Assembly (NCBI GenBank): GCA_019009955.1
Contig: CM032232.1
Span: 134,597,001-134,661,000 of the forward strand
DNA from: Riptortus pedestris
Taxonomy: Eukaryota; Arthropoda; Insecta; Hemiptera; Alydidae
Length of the DNA: 64,000 nucleotides
Reading direction: 5' to 3'
Position numbers and translations under genes: made by a program
Notes under the pieces: model-generated
Database searches by the model: none
Seen by the model: the letters and a program-made list of their open reading frames with translations, nothing else
What the model was told of the DNA's origin: nothing
Shown here: positions 36,563-48,900 of the stretch, piece after piece
Numbering within the stretch: position 1 is the first letter of the stretch
Layout of the letters: each line of letters starts with the position of its first letter

Positions 36563-39500
36563 TCGAAAATCGCATAATTAGTATGACCTCAAAAGCTGAT
36601 TTACCTTAATGGAATTCTGCTAAAATTTTTACCCTGTATGTTTTTAGCATTGTTAATGCCCAGGAAGGCGAATCATCATTCTAAAATAAGGAGAATGAAT
36701 ATAGCTGTTTGAGACCTAAAGATTCTTTCTTTTCCTGAAATACTTTAATTGGTCTCAGTAAGGATTAGATACAATTAAACATACTTTATTTGTCAACTTA
36801 AGACATAGAAAAAACCTACTGAAAGATATTTCTGCTTGGTGCATAACAGCTCCATGGCAGCCTCTTACAATAGCATGTGCCCAAGCTGCTCGGTCCCTGT
36901 GAGTCTCAGCACGGAGGGTATGTGTTGTTACACCTTCATGTGTTCCACACCGAACTGACAAAGTGATAGCTTCACTATCTTGTCTACTGCATCCAACAAG
37001 CCTACAAAAGATGAGTTTCATTTTAAGTTAATAGAACTGGTCAAATCTTATAAATTTAAATATTCCCTCCGATTATTACTCGTTTCGTTCAAAGGCTCAT
37101 TTACTTTGGGGAAACCAGTCCTTTAGGAGGATATCGAAAACGGTATTAATGAGTTCTTTGTATCAAAAGAGAATGACTGATACCTGTGAGGTCTTTAACG
37201 AGTTGGCTGATGGCTGGCACAAGGCAGACCAACATAAGGGGTTATACTTTGCGGAGTGAGTTCTAAATTGTTATACAATAGTACTGTACAAATACTGACA
37301 ACACTTTTGTGCCAACCTCTGTAAATTTTCAGGTCCATAACCGTCCATCAAGCAGCGGCTGGATAAATTAAGCAGATTTCCTACGTGCCCATATGACATA
37401 CTAATGATCTCATCTCGCCATATATTTGTATTTCTAAATAATAATCCAATGAGTAGTAATGAGGGTGGGGATTAATGAAAACTGAAAGCAAGAATCTAAT
37501 AACTCTGCTTAATATCTGAGTTATGAGCAAATCTAAGCAACAACAATTGTAGAGCATCAATAGTTTAACAAGATGGGTCCTGTAGCATTTTTCGATCCAC
37601 AATAACAGAGATTAATTGATATTGAATTTTCCAATCCCCCCCCCCTACTCCTGGTCTGATTTCAGACATTAACAAATATGATCTATAGTGTTGACTGAAA
37701 CAGTTAAATATCAAGTATGGTGTAATAATATGTGGACAACCACCGGACCATGGTAAGGTTTGATCCGGCATGCGAGACATTTTGAAAAACCCAATTAAAC
37801 AAAAATATTACACTACTTACTCGAAATGAGGAAGATGAGGAGAGATTTGTGCGTTTGGCAGTACTTATAAATGCGAACAGTCATTTTCAACGATGGATGT
37901 TAATAAATCAAAACATCCTACAAGGCTGACTGACGATAATTTGGAAAATTCTGATAATCTTTGTATCAATGGAATTAATCCAAACATCGATGGATTAGTT
38001 TCCCAAATTCAAGCTCAAGTGTTTCATTGATTTTGGTGTCGCTATTTAACTTTTGTTGTAATTCCATAATTCCAAATTTTACAATTTAATAATGTTGTAC
38101 CTTTTTTTTATATTTCATTTTGTTATTTTAATAAATTGTATTATAATTACGTTGCCATATAATTTCATGTCTGATATCTATCGTTAAAAATTATGAACTA
38201 CTTTAAAATGCACTACTTTTAAAAGCGGCCCGCAAACGTATTTACACACTAAAGTTTGGCGCGCAACATGTCAAAGGTTGCCCGTACCTGGTGTAGATGA
38301 AAAAAAATTTCGGGTCAAGACTGTAAAATTTTAATTGATGATTTAACACAATGCATTTGCAAGTATCTAATGTAGTAAAGATCAGTTGAAAACAATATTT
38401 GGTATTTAAGGTTCGTATAAAGTTGTTCATTATTAATATAACATGAGTAGATGTGGGGCTTACTGAAGTCTAGAAACTAAAAAATCCAAATAATTATTTA
38501 TTTCAATGGCTTTTTACAACTTTACTAGGAAAGTATTTTTTGAACAACATTTGAGAGAAAACATTACATATTAATATGAATTTTATGAAACAGTACATGT
38601 ATTACTACTAAACCAACTCAGACTTAAGGCTTTACTAAAATTCTCATAGACGAACAAGAGTGACTGTTATAAGGGAGGCCTAAATTAAAAAATTGTGATA
38701 TTTTGTTTCCTATTGGTTTTTCGGCAAGCATGTACATAACAGAAGTTCTTTATTTTGTTATTTAAAGTAGCTTTTGTTGTATACCTAAGCATAAGAAAGA
38801 GATATACTAAAAACTCTTGCACGATTAGGAATTATTTTATCAGGCACAAACGACTGAACCGAACTAAACAAAACTCTGTACTTGAATTAGCATTTTCCTC
38901 ACAACTCCTAACCTTACATCATACTGATCTATTTAAGATATTTACTTTTCCTAATGATTAGGATTAATTATTTTCAGAAATGTGAATTTGTTTAATTCTC
39001 ATAAATAAATAATCTAAAAAGATTTTAGAGTCTGTGAGAGGGTGGGGGTGACAGTGATGGGGGATGTATCCAGTTATTTCTGCAAGTTATTAGCACTGCT
39101 TTAATATATTGTACTTTAGTGAACATACTATGTACCATTAGAATATAAAGTTTATACTCTTTTGGACTAAGGAGCTTTTATTCAACCATATTTTGGAATA
39201 GCGAATGTTATCATTCATGATTGTGAATTATATGCCCCATGATGTTTTGAAAAAAGTTACATACACAGGAGACAGGAAATATAAATATACTGTGGATATG
39301 AAGTCTCACATAGTAAAATACTTTCATTATTAACATAACCCGAGTGACACTTAGTATCTTAGTTAGTAATATATATATGCAATTATAAATTATTACCTTG
39401 TTGAAAGAAGTGGACAGACAAGGAAAGGTGATGCCCAAGCTTCAGGTGACCAAGGAGCTGCTTCGTATAGCCTTAGTTCCCGCTGAGTTATAGCTCCAAA

Positions 39501-39845
39501 TACAGCGGTCCACTTCTCACTCCTCTCATCCCCACTTTCACATTCACCGTTCTATAAGAAGTAGGACAAGGAATAAGATTTGGAAAAATTATTTCAACTT
39601 GCCAAAAATTTATGTAACACTAATTCAATTGGTCAAGTAAAATACATTCAGGCTAGTAATCTGTTGTCCGAAACATAAGCACTTATAAACGAATATCTAT
39701 TTTAGGAAAGAGAACTCTTTAACATGCAAACATCCCTTTAGAGGCTTTTAGTAACAATTTTTTTAAAATTACTGCTGATGAGTTTGTCATGAAATGGGAT
39801 ACTGAAGGTTAAAAACTAATAGCTGGATTTATATTTGAGTTCCGA

Positions 39846-39905
<60 letters not shown>

Positions 39906-42900
39906 TAGAGAGAGAGAGAACAACAATAACAAAAAATTAAAAGTTTAACAAAATTGATTCTATAAAATTTTTCAATCCGACTAATAAGATCTGAGATAAT
40001 TGGAACTTTCATATCACTTTGCCCTATTCCTGGTCCAATTTTAGCCATTAAGAAATATGATCTTTAGTGTAGAATGAAACAGTTAAATACCGACTATAGT
40101 ATAAGTTAAATAAAAATTTTTGAATAAAAAATGTAACATCTTAATTGATGACATCACACAACATATTTGCATGTACATGTATCACATAGTAAAGGTCCAT
40201 TGAAAACAATATTTGGCATTTAAGCTTGGGATAAGATGTTTTAGATATATTGGCTTACTGTTAATGTGAGATGATTAAAAATGGGGGTTTACTGAAGGTT
40301 GACAATTAAAAAATCAAAATACCTCGGTTAATATTTGAGATAGAGAAAAAGTGTATAAAGCAAGAGAATTAAATTAGCAATAAATTTTTTTTTATATGAT
40401 TTTTCAAACCAACTCATAATAATGGAAATATTTTGAAATGTTGATTTTCCCCCTCTCTAAAGACCCACTCATCAGATTTCAGTCATTAATGTTTAGTTTT
40501 ACATGGGACGCTTACATACCAAGTTTGGTAATATTCAAACCAAAATTGCCAGTGATAGAGTGGTAACACACAAGTATAAATATATATAAAATATTGAACA
40601 GACCTCATTTTCATTTTCTCATAGATAGGATCATTGAACATTTAAGGAAATGTTTTGAAAATTTCATCATGAGTACAACCACAATTGCTGATTCCCCTAA
40701 AGGGAAATCTACTAAAAACTAATCAAACAATAATTATAGAAAATTAAATTCTAATCGGTCTCATAATAACTTAGATAATTACAATTTGGCCAATTCTGTA
40801 AATCTAGACTCCTAACAACACTATTTAGTTAGTTAAAGGGTATAATACCTGTAAGTGAGGAAGCCTGGAGAGCCAACCAATATAATTAATCTCGCCAGTG
40901 AGAGAAACAAGGAGTGAATTTGCCTGCCTCAATGCTGCTTGATTGAGCGTGGCAAGGGTTGAGTGGAGGGAGTTGTACCAAGCTGCACATTCTGATGCAT
41001 CGCTAGCCCGAAGTATGCAACTGTGCACACAATCTGGAGAATGAAGCTCAAACGTCCGACACTCTGTAAAATTATAATTAATTAAAATGAGCGTACACTT
41101 AATTCCTAGTAATAAATGTACAACGAAACCTCTCCACAAAAGACAACCACAAGTCCAACAGAATTTTCCATAGCAGTGGAGTTTCTGCTGAAGAGGAGTG
41201 ATATGTCCTTCTTTTTCAAAGACAATTCAAAATGAATGAATACTAGATGCATGTATCAAAAAACGCTTATCAATATACTTATATTAATTAATTCCTATAT
41301 TTCTAACATCAGTCTTTTTACACTCACTAGAAAAAAAAGTCCTTAATAAGCCAGAAATTACATGGAAGAATGAAAAATAATAACTTCAATGGAGGGCAAT
41401 ATGAGTTTAAACATACAGAAATATTATTACTTATAAAATTTAATTCTGAATCACCCATTATTATCAATTATTATTCATTAACGTCCACTTTTTGCTATGG
41501 AATGGGTTATCTATAGGTTACCAAAGTTTTCTAGCCAGGGTGGGATCAAGGATTTTATTTAGTGAGTTCGTCACTAAATAAATTCCTTTTTACCCAGGCA
41601 GGAATCGAAATCGTCACTCTTGGTTTGCCATGTAAACTAAGGCCACTTCTTTAACTCACAGGGGCTAGCCTGAGCCCCTATTACCAATTGAGAAAAACAA
41701 TATAGATTAATAATAAGTACCAAATTCAAATTATAAAATGTTATACAGCCTGAAGAAAATAACAATGCCAAAAGATGCTAATCGCCAAAGAAGTGAAGTC
41801 AAGCAGCAAATAAATCAAATTAAAAACAAATACATTAAAACGTACATCATAAAGTAAAATAATGTAATACATTTTTTTCTTAACTTTTAGCCATTTTAAG
41901 TGCCCATTTCAGTGGGGTAAATTTATCTCTTGGCAAATAAAATTTTTGTTGTCTGTATCCATTACAGGGAAATAGTTATTTATTATACAAGTGAAAGTAG
42001 ATCATTTTACAACTTGAGTGAAACGTTTACCCACACGAGCGACGCTCGTGTGGTAATTTCACGAGAGTTGTAAATTCTACTTTCGTCACGAGTGTAATAT
42101 AAAATTTTTTCTGTAATCGTATAATACATGATCAGATCTAACCAGAATATGAACAAAATTAGGATGTTGTGAAGATTATGGTATGTTGTTGGTAGGTTAT
42201 AAGCATGGTTGTGAAAGGTTATAAGCATAGTTATAAAACAATTAGTGATGATTGTGAAGTAGTGCAGTTATAAACAAGGAAGGTAATTATTATTATATTT
42301 AAATTTTAAAATATATTGATTATTTCCACCAATAATTCATTCACATTTCAATTTATTTTGTTAAAATAAATTCTTACAATGTTAAGAAACATTTAAAAGC
42401 ATTTAATTTCCAACTTCAAATTATTTTTTAATTTATACTTATTACTAATTAAGAAGGCAATTCACTTTCTTCACTCTATTGCAAAATGTTTCACTTTCTT
42501 CACTCATTTCAGTTTAGTAATGTTACCATTATTCAACGATTACAGAAAAAGAAATTTATAATACACTCACTAAGGTCATTTGAAAATTTACCATAAAGAG
42601 GGGTCTCAGTTGGAGTGAGAGAGGTTTCACTTTAATTAGAATTTGTCATTTAACATGAGATAGTTTACTACTAATCAAAAAAAAGTTTAATTTAAGTATG
42701 GTGGCAAAGTTTTAGTTTAATTGTGTCTCAATAGTCAAACTAAAGTCTAATTCTAGATTTCCTACAACTAGCAGATTCGGAGAATTCATTTTCTGACGAT
42801 GGTATATTTCATTTGACACTACTAAAACCAGTAAATTGAAAACTAAGTGCCTCATACAGAAGATATATCTTTATTTTCTTTTATTAAAGTGTGATTTTTG

Positions 42901-45900
42901 TCAATTTATTAGCTTGTTATTCACCAAAAATGTCAGTTACATATTTATTAAAGTTTTCTTGTTACAAGTTAATTCTAATTATTTTAATCACAAATTTTAT
43001 TTTATTTTAATTATAAAACTTCACAATTAACTGTTATTACTAAACAATATTAGAGAAATAGTCTCTTGGTACTTTATGTTCAGAAACCATGTCATGTTCT
43101 ACTAAAGTCAATGTATATAGAATGTTCAGTCCAAGTCAAATATACTTTTAGGAGATTCATTTAATAGGTGTGCACATCATAAACTGACTGGTAGTAAGAC
43201 TGGTTCTTATTTCTCGGCGACCACATCCAGACCTTAAATACCTTGGTTCCCCAATAACAAATTTTAAACATCTGAAATTGATATAGCCACCTAAAGAGCT
43301 GTTGAAAATTTAAAATAAAATGGGTGAAACCATGACCACAGGAGCAAAAAGCTGGGGTAAATTGGAATTGCTGACTCCATCTGTTATGTGGATTAAAGAG
43401 CAGAAAGACTTAATACATAACATTTTTCGATCCAACTAAAAATAACAGAGATATTTTGAAGTTTTTATTTTAAACCCCTCCTCCTGGTCCAATTATGTCC
43501 TATTTTATCTTCAGCTTTGTATAAATCATGATATACTGATAATGATGATATATGATGTACTCATCATTTTGAATGGACCTCATTTTCATCATCCCTAGGT
43601 AGGATCGATGGGCATTTGAAAACATTTTTTGAAACTCATGTCACGAGTACAACCATAATAACTGATTTCCCTGAAGGGGGACTAAATCACTGTTTGTAGT
43701 ACTAAAAATCTCAAATCTAAAATTAACTTACCTGGATCGTGGAAGGTGTAATTGCGAGTTAGGAAACAGAGCTGGAGAGGGAGGTGCCTCGTATGAGGGC
43801 GATGGGGTGATTTAGGGACGGGTTGTGATGCTGAAAGAAAACCACGTTGGAGCTCCCAACCTACTTCGGAGATCAAACTGGCTTTCCGAAAATATGGGGT
43901 CACCTCTCGCAGATATTTCACTGAAAATATTAATAATTCAATATTAAAAAAGTATTAGTGTCAAAATAAATAGGTGTGGGGGAGGGCAAATAACTGGTTG
44001 AATTTTATAGAAAATAAAAAAATCTTATATTTGTTGTTATTTACATCCACTTTGCGCTACTAAGGACGGGAAGGGTTATCACCCTTTTCTAGCCAGGTTA
44101 GGTCTAAGGATTTATTGAATGAGTTCGTAACAGTATTAATTCCTATTTCCCAGGTAAGAATGGAACTCACGACTCTAGTTTTACCAAGAGTGATTAGGTC
44201 AAATCTTATATTAATTAAACAAAAATGGCATAACATTTATTAGCTGAACACACAATTGAAAATGACTCTTAATCTGAAATACATAATAAAAAAATAGAAT
44301 GAATTGAACCAACAAAAAGCTTTGCGAATAAGCTAAACTTTTCTTTAAATTGTTTCTTAACAAATAGTTAAACATCCTAAACAGGGACTCCACATTCAAT
44401 ATGTTCCTTATAAACAACTCTCTAGTTAGTCTGTAAAACTGACTACAGTTAAATATTCAAAATATGAACAGATCTATAAAATTTTAATGTTAATATTATT
44501 TATTTTTGCCCACTTTATGCAACTATGGGATATCAACTACCATTTTCTAGCCAGGGTAGGACTAACCATTTTATTTAATAAGTTTGCCACCAAATAAATT
44601 CTTATTGCCCAGGTAGGAACCTAATTTTCGAAAAATATTATCATTATTTAAAATTATATAACATGACTTTTAGAAATAGGGCAATATTTTCTTAGTTTAT
44701 TAAGAAAGCATATTCACAATACTTCATAAATCACAATTTTTGTGGGGAAACCTACTAAAAAAATTGCAAGTTATGAAGTATTGTGAATATGTTTTCTTAA
44801 TAAACTAAGAAAATATTGCCCTATTTCTAAAAAGTCATATTATATCATTTTAAATAATGATAACATTTTTCAAAAATTAGACGAAGAATATTTTTTAGTT
44901 AATAGGCTCAGGCTGTTTGTCTCATTGAACTTGGTAAACCTAGAGTCATGGGTTCGATTCCCACCTGGGCAATAAGAATTTATTTGGTGGAAAACTCATT
45001 AAATAAAATCGTTAGTCCCACCCTGGTTAGAAAAGGGTGGTCGATAACCTGTACTTGTGGCTGTAGATAAATAATACTAACATTAAAATTTTAGAAGCAA
45101 ACCATGACTAATAAAGTCAAAATAGAAAATAAAAGGAATTTTCTTACAAACATCTCAATAAGAAAAAATCCTGGTCATTCAAGTGATGTTGAGATGTAAT
45201 TTATGTTTTTTTTAGTTTTGAATTGCAATTAATTATCATGACAAACTATAAATTTGCATAATTAATTATTAGTCCATGAGCAATAAGTACAACAAAAATA
45301 TTATATAAACACATATCAAAAGTTTAAAGAACCTGTTTATGTTCTCTAACATGAATGTGGCTAAAAATAGATAGCCGCTTAAAACTGCTTTAATAAGATA
45401 ATTTATTACTCCTAAGCTGCAGATAAGCAGGAAAGATTTATTTATGGTATGTGAAGATAAACACACGTCGTTTAAATATTGTGTAAAATAAAAAGAAGAA
45501 ATAAGATAATGCTGGTAATCTGAAAGAAACCATGTTTCCTAAACAAAATGTTTGGAAAAAAAATCCGTAATGGTAATCCTAGAGTAACTATTCATTTTCA
45601 AAGAAACAACAAAGTTTTTTATAGATGTATTAATTTCACGATAAGAATTTTCTTAATTTTTGTGAGTAATATTGAAATGAATATAGATAAGAAAAAAAAG
45701 AAATGACTGAAATTAAATTGTCTTAACATTGCTAGATGTCAAAATTTTTAATTTATTATTCAAAAACTTAGTCATATTTTTTTCTAGCCACCATTTATAT
45801 TTTACTTTCTTGTATAGAGTAAAGAAACTATTGTAATTGTGAAAAATATGGTTTTCAGATTTCAACAGAACTGCCTTTTTTGACCAGCCCTGAATCCATT

Positions 45901-48900
45901 TTTGACTATATTTCGTGTGACATCTGATGCATCACCCGTAACTTACCTATGAGCCTTAGAATGTTAAAATTTCATATTTAGGACTGCTGTAGTAATGTCC
46001 CCCCTTTTGAGAGAAATTTACTTAGGGGAGGGGGGTTTTAAGTTAGGAAAAATAAAAAATTAAGAGTTTCTCTGTAACTTGAGATACAAACGATTTGTAT
46101 AGAACCTGTCACGAAAATATCAAATATGATTTTCAAATATGTTCAAATAATGTATTTTGTATATTTAATATAACACGAGTTTAAGGTATACACATCAGAA
46201 TTTGACTTTTCAGTAAAAGCAATAGTGACTGAGATATTGATGAATTAGTCTATTGACTTCTAAATAAATCTCCACTTTTATTAGTCCCAGCAAAGTTATT
46301 TACTTACTTTTTATAGATAAATTAACATAAAAAATATTTAAAATAAATATATGCAAATAAACACATGGAATGAGAAAGGATCTCTGATTAAGAAGGTCTT
46401 TACTTAGACCAAAGCTTGGAGACAGGAGGGGAACTCAAAGGATAGTTTTTTAAAGTGCACTTGGTAGTGTTATTAAAAGCTATCCATGCACTTTCACGAA
46501 TGAACTGGGAATTCCAGGGAAATAAAAAAAAATATTTTATGCAAAGTGTAAAATGACGATGATTTAAATTTGGGGCTCAAGTTAACTATGTGAGTTAAGG
46601 GATTGGTCTGCGACTCTTATGGTACATCAACATATGGTAAACCTACAGTGGAGAATTTCATTCCCTCCAGGGAAATTAGGAATTAGTAATGAACCCATTG
46701 CCTAAAATCATTAGTCCCACCCTGGCTAGAAAAGGATGGTAACCTATAGGATAACCCGTCCCAATTAGCCACGGTAGCAAAAATTGGATGTTATGTTATA
46801 ATAATGATTTAAATTTATCAATTTCTTGTTAAATAAATAAAAACAATTGTTACATTGTTTTAAAAATGATTGCTACTTATTTATTAAAATGGCTACTCAA
46901 TTTCCCTACAATGAGAAGCACTGGGAGAACAGATAGAAGTCCAACCTTGAAGCCGCTTAACTTAGTAAAATGTGTTATGCCATTCAAGTACATAAACCTG
47001 TGACTCTTAATTATATGTTAAGAGTTCACATCACCTCTGCCAAAATTAAAACTTGCAAAATATCAAAGTGGTTTAAATATTGGAGTTTAGAGAGATAAGT
47101 ATTTATATGAAATTTATAGAGGGTAAAACTACAAAGAAGAGAAATCAATTCACTAAGAAAAAAAATACTCTCTTTTTGTAACAGCTAATTTAGTGAGGTA
47201 TGAATATTTTGAACAACTCTCGTTTCCCTAAAAAGGAAAATAAACATATTCAAGAGTTTAATAATTTAGTATTGTTATGAAAGAGACTGTACATAGAGGA
47301 GCAGAATAGCTACTGTTATCTAATGCATGCATGTGAAAGGAGGCACATTAAGTATGCTCTTTCATTAACCTTTTTAAAAGGCTATTCTGACATTAAGAGA
47401 GGAGGCCGGTGTAATGGAATTAGAAATCATAGCACGGGTCCAATAAATCAGCTTTATCCCTCCCCTGGCTTGCTTTCCCTCCTTATAGATTGCCTGCATT
47501 TTCTTGTGAATTGCTTATATTCAAAATTCAAAAGTCGCCTACTTTGACCTCTCAGGTCCGAGAATGAACTGTGTCATTCTGTATGTGGTGTTCTCAGCTT
47601 AACAAAAGATCTTTCCAGGGGTATTATATTCTGGATTATAAAATCAGAAGTTTGGGCAAGTTATTACTAAAATGTGTATAAGTTGAAGAGCATAAAATAT
47701 ATAAACAAATAAAATCGACTCGCCCCCTATCAAACTTCAATGTAGAACACCCTTACGCTTTATTATTAAAATAAAATTGGAAAGTGAAAATATCATTTCT
47801 ACTTCAATTCAAACTATCCAATTTTGTTGAAAAGAGAGATTTCAATCTCAAAGAAACTGTTGCTGTGGAGATAGAAGAAGGGAATACTGAATGATTTGCA
47901 GTGGTCGGTTTTAAGAAACTATTGAGCTGGTGGGGGAGGCATTCATTAGCTATGGTTTTCTGCATTCCATTTCAAATATAAACTCATTTTATCATTATTT
48001 ATTTTTTTTTAAATGTAATGTCTGAAAATTGATTGGCAGCTGTATCTTTAGTGACTTGCCATCGGCAAGAAGTTATACTTCCATTTTATTTATAAAGTGT
48101 TTCTCCCTGATAAGACTCACTAAATAAAAACCTTAGTTTTAATCATACAAGGAGAGAATGGAAACCTGTTCCAAATGGTCCTTGGGCATAGATTTGAAGA
48201 AAAAATAGGAAAGGTTCTGACATTAAGAGAAATTAACAACCAAATTAAAATACTTTTCATGAAATTTAAATTTATATGTGAAAACGAAAATGCCTACAAT
48301 TTGATTTGTCACTGAATAATTACAGGATTGTATAATGAATCCAAATAGCTACTTAACTAGTTGAGTGGGTTCCTAGGAAATGAATAGAAGCCTATCTACT
48401 AATCTCAGAGAGTGTACAGCTAAATAAAATTTAGTTCGCAATCCCAGGATTTGAGCTTGGGACATCTAGCATAGAAGCTTTACCACTGAACCACTGCTGT
48501 GTTCTTAATTTAGAATTGTATAAGAAAATTAAAATATTGAGCTTAATAATAGTCAAATAAATATTGGCACCTCTAGAGCTCTTAAAACGCACACAAATGC
48601 AGGATGCAGATAGCTCAGTGGTAGAATGACTTTATTACCAAGCAACATTTGGACAATGTCATTGCTTGAATGAGTGGCCATTGTTGGTATGATCCCGGCT
48701 CTTCTTGTTTAAAGGCGGTTATTCAGAGTTGATCACTCACTATATAGAAGCTCTGGCCATGAATCCCTCTCGGTAGCAGCTAAAGTTCTACAATGCCAAA
48801 TGCTTTCATCAAATCCCCACTCCTAGTCATATAAAATTCACTAAACATCTCTTTTTCAATTTATATTCAAAATCTTTATTATATAGAGTCCTCAGAAAAA

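Larger units (their letters stand above)
37335..38520 (+). repeat. Family A element split by an hAT insertion
   Basis: The first part, 37335-37732 (tccatcaagcagcggctgga, taagcagatttcctacgtg), runs to aagtatggtgtaata. After the hAT element the repeat resumes at 38292 with gtgtagatgaaaaaaaattt, ttaattgatgatttaacaca and the aacatgagtag...ttactgaag module. Comparison with 8870-9060 and 40085-40330 shows the two flanks are contiguous in other copies. Confidence 0.75.

Noticed and set aside
48600..48720. tRNA gene suggested by gcagatagctcagtggtaga
   Set aside because: Box B is degenerate, the box A-box B distance is too long without a recognisable intron, and no acceptor stem closes. Treated as a SINE head.
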